From NCBI RefSeq assembly GCF_918698005.1, contig NZ_CAKKLJ010000006.1, positions 170,611 to 234,610 on the forward strand: a stretch of 64,000 nt of DNA, written 5' to 3'. The translations under genes and the position numbers were made by a program. Positions 46,741 through 55,708 of the stretch are shown here, in pieces (position 1 is the first letter of the stretch; every line of letters starts with the position of its first letter). The notes below the pieces were generated by a model. It was not told the origin of the DNA, searched no databases, and was given only the letters and a program-made list of their open reading frames with translations. Origin of the DNA: Microbacterium sp. Bi121 (GTDB lineage Bacteria; Actinomycetota; Actinomycetes; Actinomycetales; Microbacteriaceae).

Positions 46741-46820
46741 TCCCGCCGTCACCGCCAGACGAACAAAGGGCCTCGCGCAAGCGGGGCCTTTTGTTCGTCT
46801 ATTGGCTGCCGGGCATTCTG
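46741..46820. repeat. direct repeat unit 2: copy of the tRNA-Ser tail
   Basis: Repeats TCCCGCCGTCACCGCCAGAC and the terminator, but not the rest of the tRNA. Differences from unit 1 fall mostly in paired positions of the hairpin. Confidence 0.85.
46758..46799. terminator. second, diverged copy of the terminator hairpin
   Basis: GACGAACAAAGGGCC (46758-46772) / GGCCTTTTGTTCGTC (46785-46799); one G-U pair. It may now serve as terminator for either tRNA-Ser or the convergent GNAT gene. Confidence 0.75.
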
Positions 46821-46825
46821 GACGC

Positions 46826-47422
46826 TCAGAACCGGATGCCGTAGGCCAGTTCGCCGGGCGCGGTCGCCAGCCGCTGCATCCCGATGCGCTCGTAGAACGC
46901 GGCAGCTCCCGTGTTCGCGGGGTCCATCCCGAGATGCAGCCCCGGCACACCCCGCCGCCGGAGCTCGGCGAACAGCGTCCCGATGAGCCGACGCCCGAGG
47001 CCCTGCCCCTGCGTCTCCGGCAGCAGGTCGATGTGGAGGTGCGCCGGGTACGCGTCGACGTGCGGCTCGCGGCCGCGCCCCCGCGCGTAGGCGTGCTCGA
47101 TCATCGTCTCCTCGCGGGTCTGCGCTGATGCCGGCCGGGGGAACCGTTGGACGAACTGCGGCCACCATTCGCCCTGGAACCATCGCTCGAAGGCATCAGT
47201 GTCATCCGTGGCGACGATGTATCCGATGATCCTTCCGTCGTCTGATTCGACGACCCACGTGAGATCGGGATGCCGTTCGGCATAGGGCACCGCGAACAGG
47301 AGTCCCCACAGGTCGTCGTCGGCGAACAGCCCGCTCGCGTCGCCTCCCGCGTCGGCAGTCCGAACGCAGACATCGAACAGCTCAGCACGGTCCGGCGCGC
47401 GGTAGGGCCGGATGCCGGTCAC
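46826..47422 (-). CDS. GNAT family N-acetyltransferase
   Basis: About 198 aa from the GTG that overlaps the PAP2 stop (GTGA). The acetyl-CoA loop is in LHIDLLPETQGQGLGRRLIGTL (Q/RxxGxG/A motif as Q-G-Q-G-L-G-R-R). The end HLGMDPANTGAAAFYERIGMQR is typical. The acceptor substrate is unknown. The same frame stays open upstream through the PAP2 gene, but that part lacks protein-like composition. Confidence 0.87.
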   Translation of the reverse strand: MTGIRPYRAPDRAELFDVCVRTADAGGDASGLFADDDLWGLLFAVPYAERHPDLTWVVESDDGRIIGYIVATDDTDAFERWFQGEWWPQFVQRFPRPASAQTREETMIEHAYARGRGREPHVDAYPAHLHIDLLPETQGQGLGRRLIGTLFAELRRRGVPGLHLGMDPANTGAAAFYERIGMQRLATAPGELAYGIRF

Positions 47423-48063
47423 GACGGCGTCTCTGCGCGCCGCGGCAGGTCGGGCTCTCTGCCGCGCGATCGCGCCCAGGTCAGCAGGAAGCCGGCCATG
47501 ACGAGCGAGACTCCGGCACCGATCAGCATCCCCCCGACGGTGTCGCTGAGCCAATGCACCGAGACCAGCGTCCGCGAGAACGCCATCGCGAGCGTCCACG
47601 CTGCGGCGGCGATCACCACCCACACGCGCGGAAGGAGCAGGACCGCAAGTGCAGCGAGGGTCGCCGCGTTGGCCGTATGCCCGCTGGGGAATGAGCCGAA
47701 GTCCGACTGCACGAGCATGTCCTCAGGGCGCCCTCTGGCGAACAGGCTCTTGAGCAGTTGCACGGCGGCGACGCTCACGAGCATCACGACAGCGGCGAAG
47801 ACCGCGGCGCGCCAGTGCTTGGCGATGAGCAGCCCCGCGATGACAGCGAGCGGGACGAGATACGTCGCGACCCAGCCGCCGCCGATGTGATCGAGCACGT
47901 TCCCGAACGCGATGAGCGCAGGTGTGCGGATGTCGCCCATGAAGGCGTTCCAGCCGGCGTCGATCCACGGCGCGTTCGGACCGGGGCCCGTCACCGCGAT
48001 CCCGAGCACGACGGCCGCGAGGATCGCACCGATCCCCCACCACAGCAACAGCGGACGCGTCAT
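47419..48063 (-). CDS. PAP2 superfamily membrane phosphatase
   Basis: 214 aa, about six membrane helices. The three phosphatase motifs are KSLFARGRPED (KxxxxxxRP), FPSGHTA (PSGH) and SRTLVSVHWLSDTVGG (SRxxxxxHxxxD). Probable substrates are lipid phosphates such as undecaprenyl pyrophosphate or phosphatidic acid. CACAAT (48070-48075) ends 6 nt before the ATG. Confidence 0.9.
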   Translation of the reverse strand: MTRPLLLWWGIGAILAAVVLGIAVTGPGPNAPWIDAGWNAFMGDIRTPALIAFGNVLDHIGGGWVATYLVPLAVIAGLLIAKHWRAAVFAAVVMLVSVAAVQLLKSLFARGRPEDMLVQSDFGSFPSGHTANAATLAALAVLLLPRVWVVIAAAAWTLAMAFSRTLVSVHWLSDTVGGMLIGAGVSLVMAGFLLTWARSRGREPDLPRRAETPS

Positions 48064-48106
48064 CCGGCCATTGTGCCCGATCGGCGCGTGCGAGACGAGG
48101 AGCCCG

Positions 48107-49261
48107 TCAGCGTGTGGAGCGGACGAGACCCGCTTCGAGGTCGGCGAGCAGGTCGCTGATGTCCTCGATGCCGACCGAGAGACGCACGACGTTCTCGGGA
48201 ACCGCGAGCTCGGTGCCGCGAACCGACGCGTGCGTCATGTCCGGCGGGTAGCCGATCAGCGACTCGACCCCGCCGAGCGACTCCGCGAGCTGGAACAGCT
48301 CGGTCGATTCGGCGAAGGCGCGAGCGGCATCCTGCCCTGCGGCGAGACCGAGCGACAGCATCCCGCCGAACCCGCTCATCTGGGATGCGGCGATCTCGTG
48401 CCCGGGGTGGGACGAGAGTCCGGGGTAGTACACGGTCTCGAACTCGGGGCGGGAAGCAGCCCACTCCGCGATCGCCTGGGCGTTCGCAGAGTGCTGGCGC
48501 ATCCGCAGCGCGAGGGTCTTGATCCCGCGGGTCGTCAGCCACCCGTCGAGCGGCGCTGAGACGGCTCCGACGGCGAACTGCTGGAACTTGACCTGCTCGA
48601 CGAACCGGTCATCGCCGAAGATCACCGCTCCTCCGAGCACGTCGGAGTGCCCGCCGAGGTACTTGGTGGTCGAGTGGACGACGAAGTCGGCGCCGAGGGC
48701 CAGCGGGCTCTGCAGGGCGGGTGAGGCGAACGTGTTGTCGACGACCACCAGGACCCCGGCCGCATGCGCGATTTCAACGGTCTTCGCGATGTCGACGATC
48801 TTGAGCAGCGGGTTGCTCGGCGTCTCGATCCAGATGATCTTCGTCTCCGGGCGCAGCGCGGCGCGCAGCGCGTCGGCGTCGCCGAGCTCGACGATCGAGG
48901 ATTCGACGCCCCAGGCCGCGTGCACCTTGGTCAGCAGCCGGTATGTTCCGCCGTAGACGTCATTGCCCAGCACCACGTGGTCGCCGGGCTTCAGGATGCC
49001 GCGCAGCAGCGCGTCCTCTGCCGCGAGGCCCGAGGAGAACGACAGCGCTCGGATGCCGCCCTCGAGAGCGGCGAGCTGCGTCTCGAGCGACGTGCGGGTC
49101 GGGTTGCCTGCGCGGTTGTACTCGTAGCCGTCCCGGAAGCCGCCGATGCCGTCCTGAACGTGCGTGGAGGCCTGATAGATCGGCGGGATGATCGCTCCGG
49201 TGACCGGGTCGGGTTCCTGGCCGGCATGGATGGCACGAGTGGCGAAGGCGTGATCGGACAT
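48107..49261 (-). CDS. metB: cystathionine gamma-synthase (PLP, Cys/Met metabolism)
   Basis: 384 aa. The PLP lysine is Lys200 in STTKYLGGHSD; YEYNRAGNPTR is the substrate/tetramer loop. It may act as gamma-synthase or gamma-lyase; these cannot be told apart by sequence alone, though the neighbouring cbs gene suggests cysteine/methionine interconversion. TAGGCT (49268-49273) ends 6 nt before the ATG; there is no Shine-Dalgarno. Confidence 0.9.
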   Translation of the reverse strand: MSDHAFATRAIHAGQEPDPVTGAIIPPIYQASTHVQDGIGGFRDGYEYNRAGNPTRTSLETQLAALEGGIRALSFSSGLAAEDALLRGILKPGDHVVLGNDVYGGTYRLLTKVHAAWGVESSIVELGDADALRAALRPETKIIWIETPSNPLLKIVDIAKTVEIAHAAGVLVVVDNTFASPALQSPLALGADFVVHSTTKYLGGHSDVLGGAVIFGDDRFVEQVKFQQFAVGAVSAPLDGWLTTRGIKTLALRMRQHSANAQAIAEWAASRPEFETVYYPGLSSHPGHEIAASQMSGFGGMLSLGLAAGQDAARAFAESTELFQLAESLGGVESLIGYPPDMTHASVRGTELAVPENVVRLSVGIEDISDLLADLEAGLVRSTR

Positions 49262-49326
49262 GTCTTCAGCCTACGTCGCACCCGCTCCCGGCATCCGCCT
49301 GTTACGTCGCCGGACGCGTCCGAACC

Positions 49327-50700
49327 TCAGCGCGCGAGGTAGGCCACGAGGTCCTGTCGGGTGAGCACGGTGTGCGGCCGTCCGTCGACGGTCACCAGCA
49401 GGGCGTCGGCGTCGGCGAGCGCAGCGCGCGCGTCGTCGACGGACGTGTGGATGCCGACGAGCGGCAGCTGCTCGCCGATGTGCGCCGCCAGTGCATCGGC
49501 GGGCTTCGCCTCTCCGCGGAACAGCAGATCGAGCAGTCTCCGCTCATCCACGCTTCCCACGACCTCGCCCATCATGACCGGCGGTTCGGCGCTCAGTACG
49601 ACCAGCTGCGACACGGCGAACTCGGTCATCGTCGCGATCGCGTCGTGCACGGTGTCGCTGGGGTGGGCGTGGACGAGATCCGGGATGGCCGGGCCCTGGG
49701 CGCGACGGGCATCCAGCACGTCGGCGACGGTCTCGCCTGCGTCGACGTCGCTGAAGCCGTACGAGCGCATCCACGAGTCGTTGAAGATCTTCGAAAGGTA
49801 CCCGCGACCGCCGTCCGGCAGGAGCACGACCATGACGGCATCCGCCGGCAGGCCTTTCGCCACGCGGAGCGCCCCCGCCACCGCCATGCCGCTGGATCCG
49901 CCGACGAGGATCCCCTCTTCCCGTGCGAGACGTCGGGTCATCGCGAATGACTCGGCGTCGTCGACGGCGACGATCTCGTGGGGGACCTTCGGGTCGTATG
50001 CCCCTGGCCAGATGTCCTCGCCGACGCCCTCTACCAGGTACGGGCGGCCGGTCCCGCCGGAGTACACGCTGCCCTCCGGGTCGATGCCGACGATGCGCAC
50101 CCGATCGTCGGACACGTCGCGCAGGTATCGACCGGTGCCTGTGATGGTGCCACCGGTGCCGACGCCGGCGACGAAGTGCGTGATCCTGCCGTCGGTGTCG
50201 CGCCAGATCTCGGGACCGGTGGTCTCGTAGTGACTCCGGGGGCCGTTCGGGTTCTCGTACTGGTTCGGTTTGAAGGCGCCGGGGATCTCCTCGGCGAGCC
50301 GGTCGCTGACGCTGTAGTACGACTCCGGGCTGTCTGGGGCGACCGAAGTGGGGGTCATGACGATCTCGGCCCCGTAGGCGCGCAGCACGTCGATCTTGTC
50401 CTCGCCGACCTTGTCCGGCAGCACGAACACGCACTTGTAGCCGCGCTGCTGGGCGACCAGGGCCAGACCGACGCCGGTGTTGCCGCTGGTGGGTTCGACG
50501 ATCGTTCCCCCGGGCTTCAGGTCGCCGGACTCCTCGGCGGCGTCGATGATGCGCCGCGCGATGCGGTCCTTCGCAGACCCTCCTGGATTCAGGTACTCAA
50601 GCTTGACGAGCACGGTGCACTCCACGCCCTCTGTGACGTGCTGCAGCTTCACGAGGGGGGTGTTGCCGACGAGGTCGACGATGTGCTCCGCGTAATCCAT
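49327..50700 (-). CDS. cbs: cystathionine beta-synthase with CBS pair
   Basis: Condenses serine and homocysteine to cystathionine with PLP; 457 aa. VGNTPLVKL at the start, the PLP Lys44 in GSAKDR, TSGNTGVGLA, and a C-terminal pair of CBS domains (about 340-457) where adenosyl ligands usually bind. The heme domain of animal CBS is absent. I prefer the ATG at 50700 over the GTG two codons earlier, because TACGCT (50708-50713) ends 7 nt before the ATG and no Shine-Dalgarno is seen. metB follows 65 bp downstream. Confidence 0.93.
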   Translation of the reverse strand: MDYAEHIVDLVGNTPLVKLQHVTEGVECTVLVKLEYLNPGGSAKDRIARRIIDAAEESGDLKPGGTIVEPTSGNTGVGLALVAQQRGYKCVFVLPDKVGEDKIDVLRAYGAEIVMTPTSVAPDSPESYYSVSDRLAEEIPGAFKPNQYENPNGPRSHYETTGPEIWRDTDGRITHFVAGVGTGGTITGTGRYLRDVSDDRVRIVGIDPEGSVYSGGTGRPYLVEGVGEDIWPGAYDPKVPHEIVAVDDAESFAMTRRLAREEGILVGGSSGMAVAGALRVAKGLPADAVMVVLLPDGGRGYLSKIFNDSWMRSYGFSDVDAGETVADVLDARRAQGPAIPDLVHAHPSDTVHDAIATMTEFAVSQLVVLSAEPPVMMGEVVGSVDERRLLDLLFRGEAKPADALAAHIGEQLPLVGIHTSVDDARAALADADALLVTVDGRPHTVLTRQDLVAYLAR

Positions 50701-50742
50701 GTGCACAAGCGTAGACGGCGCGGACCTCGTCGGCTGGTGACG

Positions 50743-51711
50743 TTACCCCTTGGTCGCTCCGGCCATCAGGCCGCGGACGAAGAATCGCTGCAGGGCGAAG
50801 AACACGATCAGCGGGACGATGATCGAGATGAATGTTCCGGCGGACTGCAGGAACCACTTGTTCCCCCACGTGCCGGACAGCGAGTTCAGCGCCTGCGTGA
50901 TCGGCAGTGCACCCGGCGAGGCGAAGATCGTCGCCACGAGCAGGTCGTTCCACACCCACAGGAACTGGAAGATGCCGAACGAGGCGATCGCCGGCATCGC
51001 CAGCGGCAGGATGATCCGGAAGAACACCTGCCCGTGGCCTGCACCGTCGACTCGCGCGGCCTCGACGATCTCGCCGGGGATCTCGGCGATGAAGTTGTGC
51101 AGCATGAAGGTCGCCAGCGGCAGCGCGAAGATCGCGTGCGCGATCCACACACGGGCGAAGCTGTAGCTGACGTCGTTCAGGCCGAACCCGGGGAAGATCA
51201 TGACATCGCCGATGGTGAGGCCGTCGGAGAACAGGCTCAGCAGCGGCACGAGCGCCATCTGCAGCGGCACGATCTGCAGCGCGAAGACGAAGACGAAGAG
51301 CATGCTCCGTCCCTTGAAGTCGATCCACGCGAACGCGTAGGCGGCCAGGGCCGCCATGACGATCGGGAAGACCGTCGCCGGGATCGTGATGGCGAGGGAG
51401 TTCACGAAGGCGGATGCCAGGGTGGTCGACGTGCCACCGGCGTTGAGCGCCTGCATGTAGTTGTCGAACGTGAATTCGGGGTCGGTGAACGCCGTCCACC
51501 ATCCGGTCGACTGGGTGTCGGCGCCGGGTCGGAACGACGTGACGAGGAGTCCGAACGTCGGGATCGTCCAGAAGATCGCGATGATCGCCGCGGCGATCGT
51601 CGCCCCCTTCGAGGTGAGCTTCTTATGGGCGATCGCCTCGTTGCGCCGGGTGTCGCGCGCGACCTGGCGCTTGGTCCGGTTGTCCGTGACGACGGCTTGC
51701 GTGGCACTCAT
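50743..51711 (-). CDS. carbohydrate ABC transporter permease (MalG/LacG type)
   Basis: 322 aa, six membrane helices. The EAA loop that touches the ATPase is EIVEAARVDGAGHGQVFFRIILPLAMP. The N-terminal 45 residues are polar (TRRNEAIAHKKLTSKG), longer than usual. The ATG overlaps the stop of the other permease (TGATG). No ATPase gene is in this operon, so a shared MsiK-type ATPase is likely. Confidence 0.92.
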   Translation of the reverse strand: MSATQAVVTDNRTKRQVARDTRRNEAIAHKKLTSKGATIAAAIIAIFWTIPTFGLLVTSFRPGADTQSTGWWTAFTDPEFTFDNYMQALNAGGTSTTLASAFVNSLAITIPATVFPIVMAALAAYAFAWIDFKGRSMLFVFVFALQIVPLQMALVPLLSLFSDGLTIGDVMIFPGFGLNDVSYSFARVWIAHAIFALPLATFMLHNFIAEIPGEIVEAARVDGAGHGQVFFRIILPLAMPAIASFGIFQFLWVWNDLLVATIFASPGALPITQALNSLSGTWGNKWFLQSAGTFISIIVPLIVFFALQRFFVRGLMAGATKG

Positions 51712-53072
51712 CAGCGGATCTCCCTCTGCTTGCGCATGGCCTGGGCGTTGTAGATGATCAGGGGCAGCACGAAGATGAACAGCACCACGGCGAGTGCGGA
51801 GGAGTGTCCGTAGCTCTGGAAGCGCTGCTGCTGATTGACCATCTCGAAGCCGAGGACGGTGGTGTCGTCTCGGCCGCCGGTCATCACGGCGACGATGTCG
51901 TAGACCTTGAGCGATGCGATCGTGATCGTGGTGAGCACGACGATCAGGGATGACCGGATGCCGGGGACGGTGACGTTCCGGAACCGCTGCCAGGCGTTCG
52001 TGCCGTCGAGCTCGGCTGCTTCCATCTGCTCGATCGGCACGGCCTTGATGGCCGCTGAGAGGATGACCATGGCGAACCCGGTCTGGGTCCAGATGAAGAC
52101 CACCAGCAGCATGAGCGTGTTGATGATCGGCTTCACCGCGAGCCAGTTGACTGGATCGCCGCCGAACATCGTCACGATCGCGTTGAGCAGGCCGAGCTGA
52201 TCGCCCTGACGGTAGTCGTACATGAACTTCCAGATGATGCCGGCGCCGACGAACGAGATCGCGACCGGCATGAACACCAGGACCTTCAGCAGCTTCTCGC
52301 CCCGGGCCCTGTCGATGAAGACCGCGTACGCGAGGCCGATGCCGACGGCGATCGTCGGCGCTAGAAGGGCCCAGATCAGCGTGTTGATCACGGACGCCGC
52401 GCCGGTGGGGTTCGTGAAGACCCAGAAGTAGTTCTCGAGGCCGACGAAGTCCGTACCGGTCTTGTCGAAGAAGGACTTGAAGAATGTGGAGATCGCCGGA
52501 TAGATGAGCCCGAGCAGCAGCATGATCGACGCGGGAGCCATGAACAGGATGAGCTGGAACAGGTACCCCGCCCCCTGCCGCGATCGGTAGTCGGCGAAGA
52601 AGAGCAGCCCACCGGCCAGCAGCGCGATGGCCACGACGTAGAGCAGCGCGTTGGAGTACGGTCGCAGCAGCAGGAACGCCAGCACCGGGATGACGAGGCA
52701 GGCGATCAGGCGCATGATGAAGTAGCCGCGGCCAGCGCGGGGCGCGTACTCGATGAGCACGAGCACGATCGCGACGACGATGCCGAACAGCACGAGCACG
52801 ACGGGGATCTGCAGCAGCGGGTGCAGCCCGCCCATCCAGATGAACAGGCTGTTCAGCGAGAACCCGATCGTGATGCGCTGCGGGTCCTCCACGGGTGCGC
52901 TGATGAGCAGGAGGAAGATCAGGGCTGCTATCAGCACGAATCCGACGACCACGACGACGCGCGTGATCGTGCGACCTCGCGGATCGGTGCCGTGCAGCTT
53001 CGCGGACACCTCTTGCGTCGCGTGGGTCTCCGCGACTGGTGCCTCGTCAGCGGCAGTGTGCGACATGGACAC
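51711..53072 (-). CDS. carbohydrate ABC transporter permease (MalF type), N-terminally extended
   Basis: 453 aa, about 140 longer than most MalF-type permeases. The C-terminal 300 residues hold six helices and the EAA loop EQMEAAELDGTNAWQRFRNVTVPGI. The N-terminal part adds about four to five helices (around residues 35-55, 75-105, 120-135, 140-155) not required for the core. The cytoplasmic start carries SHTAADEAPVAETHA. The 18-bp hairpin 53106-53144 separates it from the upstream binding-protein gene. Confidence 0.9.
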   Translation of the reverse strand: MSMSHTAADEAPVAETHATQEVSAKLHGTDPRGRTITRVVVVVGFVLIAALIFLLLISAPVEDPQRITIGFSLNSLFIWMGGLHPLLQIPVVLVLFGIVVAIVLVLIEYAPRAGRGYFIMRLIACLVIPVLAFLLLRPYSNALLYVVAIALLAGGLLFFADYRSRQGAGYLFQLILFMAPASIMLLLGLIYPAISTFFKSFFDKTGTDFVGLENYFWVFTNPTGAASVINTLIWALLAPTIAVGIGLAYAVFIDRARGEKLLKVLVFMPVAISFVGAGIIWKFMYDYRQGDQLGLLNAIVTMFGGDPVNWLAVKPIINTLMLLVVFIWTQTGFAMVILSAAIKAVPIEQMEAAELDGTNAWQRFRNVTVPGIRSSLIVVLTTITIASLKVYDIVAVMTGGRDDTTVLGFEMVNQQQRFQSYGHSSALAVVLFIFVLPLIIYNAQAMRKQREIR

Positions 53073-53105
53073 TCCTTCTGAGTACGACTCTGGACTCGAG
53101 TGGTG

Positions 53106-53144
53106 CGGTTCGCGGGACCGGGCAGCGCCCGGTCCCGCGAACCG
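53106..53144 (-). terminator. 18-bp intercistronic hairpin
   Basis: Perfect 18-bp stem (53106-53123 with 53127-53144), 3-nt loop, between the binding-protein and permease genes. No T-run, so it more likely stabilises or partly terminates the mRNA, lowering permease levels relative to the binding protein. Confidence 0.75.
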
Positions 53145-53167
53145 TCATGTCTCGAGAATAGGGACTG

Positions 53168-54496
53168 CTAGTTCTCGTAGCCAGCCTGGATGTCGGAAAG
53201 CACCTGATCGGTTGCCTTTCCGTCGATCCAGTCGACCATGCCCTTCCAGAACGAACCGGAGCCGACCGTGGACGGCATCAGGTCAGAGGCGTCGAAGCGG
53301 AAGACCGTGGAGTCGTCCTGCATGATCGTCATGGCTTCCTGAAGGAACTCGCTGGATGCCAGGCTGGGGTCCGCGTTCTTGTTGGCGGAGATCACGCCGC
53401 CGAGCTCGACGCGGGCGTCGGCGAACTCAGGGGATGCCATGAACTCGAGCACCTTCTGGGTCGACTCGTCGTCGGAGAAGCCGGCGACGAACTCGCCGCC
53501 ACCCTCGACCTGAAGCTCGCCAGCGGTCGCACCCGGCATCACGAACGCGTAGACGTCGCCGTCGGGGGCGACGGTCGGCGTCTCACCGTCGGCGTTCTGC
53601 ACGTCGAGGAAGTTCGCTGACAGGAAGGAGGCCTGGTGCGTGAGAGCGCAGCTGCCGTCAGCGACCTTCGCCGCGACGTCGCCGAAGGCGGTGGAGTTGA
53701 TGCTCTTCACCTCGCCGTAGCCGGCGTTGACGTAGTCCGGGTTGAGCAGGATCGAGCCGACCGCGTCGAACGCCTCCTTGATCTCGGGGTCGGTGAACTT
53801 CACGTCGCCGGCCACCCAGTCGTCGTACACGTCAGGACCGGACTGGCGCAGGACGAGGTCCTCGATCCAGTCCGTGCCGGGCCAGCCGGAGGCTGCGTCG
53901 GAGGCGAAGCCGGCGCACCATGCGGGGCCGCCCGTCTTCTCGACGATGGTGTCGGTGAGCGCGATCATGTCGTCCCACGTCTCGGGGACCTCGACGCCCC
54001 ACTCGGCGAAGCTCGCCGGGGAGTACCAGACGTAGCCCTTGAGGTTCGCGAGCATCGGCGCAGCATAGAACGTGTCGTCGAACGTGCCGTAGGTCTTCCA
54101 GTCCTCGGACCAGTTCTCGTCGACGGCGGCCTCGACGGCCTCAGGGGCTGCCATGACCTTGCCGGTCTCGACGAGGGTCTTGAGCAGACCGGGCTGCGGG
54201 ACGATGGCGATGTCAGGAGCGTCGCCACCGGTGACCTTGGTGACGATGTTGCCCTCGAAGCTCTTGTCACCGGTGTACTCCACCTTGATGCCGGTGTCCT
54301 CGGTGAACTTGTCGAACGACGCGTTGAGGTCGTCCGCCTCGATGCCGGTGATGCCACCCGAGATGCGAACGGTCTTGTTGCCGGCGTCTCCGCCGCCGTC
54401 ACCGGACCCGCCCTCGGCACAGCCGACGAGCGTGAGCCCCAGAACCGTCGGAATTGCAAGGGACGCGAGCAGGACGCGCCGCTTGGACTGACTCAT
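53168..54496 (-). CDS. sugar ABC transporter substrate-binding lipoprotein
   Basis: 442 aa. Signal peptide with lipobox LVGC (Cys about 26), then a family 1 binding-protein fold: VRISGGITGIEADDLNASFDKF, ITKVTGGDAPDIAIVPQPG and WCAGFASDAASGWPGTDWIED. AGGAGG precedes the ATG. It is the first gene of an operon with both permeases. The ligand is unknown; overall type suggests an alpha-glucoside or related oligosaccharide. Confidence 0.93.
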   Translation of the reverse strand: MSQSKRRVLLASLAIPTVLGLTLVGCAEGGSGDGGGDAGNKTVRISGGITGIEADDLNASFDKFTEDTGIKVEYTGDKSFEGNIVTKVTGGDAPDIAIVPQPGLLKTLVETGKVMAAPEAVEAAVDENWSEDWKTYGTFDDTFYAAPMLANLKGYVWYSPASFAEWGVEVPETWDDMIALTDTIVEKTGGPAWCAGFASDAASGWPGTDWIEDLVLRQSGPDVYDDWVAGDVKFTDPEIKEAFDAVGSILLNPDYVNAGYGEVKSINSTAFGDVAAKVADGSCALTHQASFLSANFLDVQNADGETPTVAPDGDVYAFVMPGATAGELQVEGGGEFVAGFSDDESTQKVLEFMASPEFADARVELGGVISANKNADPSLASSEFLQEAMTIMQDDSTVFRFDASDLMPSTVGSGSFWKGMVDWIDGKATDQVLSDIQAGYEN

Positions 54497-54561
54497 GAGT
54501 GCCTCCTAGAGTGACGCAGGAGATCTTCCTGCGCTGGGGTCAGCGATGACCACCTGTGCCC

Positions 54562-54590
54562 AATCTATTCCCAAGAGAGCGCTCCCACAA
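54562..54590 (-). promoter_or_regulatory. sugar-importer promoter with a LacI-type operator
   Basis: Minus strand: -35 TTGTGG (54585-54590), 17-bp spacer, -10 TAGATT (54562-54567). The operator GGGAGCGCTCTC (54575-54586) overlaps the -35 end and spacer; its GAGCGCTC core is a perfect palindrome with central CG, the hallmark of LacI-family sites. Confidence 0.8.
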
Positions 54591-54637
54591 CCTTCCGAAG
54601 GTCACGACAACACAACCTTCTTGGCGCGGAATGCACG

Positions 54638-54671
54638 ACGAAGGCCCCGGGGCGAACCCCGGGGCCTTCGT
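54638..54671 (-). terminator. terminator after rplL
   Basis: 15-bp perfect stem ACGAAGGCCCCGGGG/CCCCGGGGCCTTCGT with a CGAA loop (54653-54656). Confidence 0.85.
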
Positions 54672-54686
54672 GATGCGAGAACGCGA

Positions 54687-55070
54687 TTACTTGAGGGTAA
54701 CCGTGGCGCCGGCGGCCTCGAGGACCTCCTTGGCCTTCTCAGCCGACTCCTTGTTGGCGCCCTCGAGGACAGCCTTCGGAGCACCGTCGACGACGGCCTT
54801 GGCCTCGCCGAGGCCGAGCGAGGTGAGCTCGCGGACAGCCTTGATGACCTGGATCTTCTTGTCGCCGGCAGCCTCGAGGATGACGTCGAAGGAGTCCTTC
54901 TCCTCTTCAGCCTCGGCACCGGCACCCGCGCCCGCAGCGCCGGCAACGGCGACGGGTGCAGCAGCGGTGACGTCGAACTTCTCCTCGAACGCCTTCACGA
55001 ACTCGCTGAGCTCGACGAGGGTCAGGTCTGCAAACTGCTCGAGCAGCTGCTCAGTGGTGAGCTTCGCCAT
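54687..55070 (-). CDS. rplL: 50S ribosomal protein L7/L12
   Basis: 127 aa. The N-terminal dimer domain ([30 protein letters not shown]), Ala-rich hinge ([21 protein letters not shown]) and C-terminal factor-binding domain ([24 protein letters not shown]) are standard. AGGAG is 7 nt before the ATG. It follows rplJ by 49 bp and ends in a strong terminator. Confidence 0.98.
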   Translation of the reverse strand: MAKLTTEQLLEQFADLTLVELSEFVKAFEEKFDVTAAAPVAVAGAAGAGAGAEAEEEKDSFDVILEAAGDKKIQVIKAVRELTSLGLGEAKAVVDGAPKAVLEGANKESAEKAKEVLEAAGATVTLK

Positions 55071-55119
55071 GATGTATCTCCTAGATTGATGGGGTTTGTG
55101 GAACGAGATCGCCGGTCGC

Positions 55120-55608
55120 TCACGCGGCCTGTGCGGTCTCCAGCTTTTCGCGAAGCGCGTCGATGGTCGCGGCAGCCTTGCCCATCGTCGCCTTCATCAT
55201 GCCCGCAGCCTTCGCAAGCAGAACCTCACGGCTCTCGAGCGAGGCGTACTTGTTGACCTCGTCGGCGGTGAGGGCATTGCCCTCGAAAACGCCGCCCTTG
55301 ATCACGAGAAGCGGGTTGGCCTTGGCGAAATCACGAAGAGCCTTCGCGGTGGCGACGAAGTCGCCGTGCACGAACGCGACAGCCGACGGACCCTTGAGGT
55401 CGTCGTCCAGCGCGGAGATCCCAGCCTTGTTGGCGGCGATCTTGGTCAGCGTGTTCTTCACCACGGCGTACTCGGCGTCCTGACGGATGCTGTTACGCAG
55501 CTCCTTGAGCTGGGCAACCGTCAGACCGCGGTACTCGGTCAGCAGGACGGCGTTCGAGTTCTCGAATGACTTCGTGAGCTCGGCAACCGATGCATCCTTC
55601 TGCGCCAT
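55120..55608 (-). CDS. rplJ: 50S ribosomal protein L10
   Basis: 162 aa. The start is the ATG at 55608 with AAGGAG 5 nt upstream; earlier in-frame codons lie in the regulatory leader. [18 protein letters not shown] at the start and [14 protein letters not shown] in the middle are L10 landmarks. The Ala-rich C-terminal helix binds L7/L12 dimers. Confidence 0.97.
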   Translation of the reverse strand: MAQKDASVAELTKSFENSNAVLLTEYRGLTVAQLKELRNSIRQDAEYAVVKNTLTKIAANKAGISALDDDLKGPSAVAFVHGDFVATAKALRDFAKANPLLVIKGGVFEGNALTADEVNKYASLESREVLLAKAAGMMKATMGKAAATIDALREKLETAQAA

Positions 55609-55671
55609 GGTCACTCCTTGGTGGGTACGGGATGCCTCACGTTCGTGAGACATCGACCTTGGACCGCGCAT

Positions 55672-55707
55672 GCAAACAAAAACGCTCCGGCGCAAGCGAC
55701 GGAGCGT
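55672..55707 (-). terminator. attenuator terminator in the rplJ leader
   Basis: Stem ACGCTCCG/CGGAGCGT (55682-55689, 55700-55707) followed on the minus strand by TTTTTGTTTG. It is an intrinsic terminator 64 nt before the rplJ start, i.e. inside the leader. Confidence 0.85.
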
Positions 55708-55708
55708 G

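Noticed and set aside
46741..46766. A second tRNA-Ser gene
   Set aside because: Only the last 17 nt of the tRNA are repeated; no acceptor 5' strand, D-arm or anticodon arm is present.
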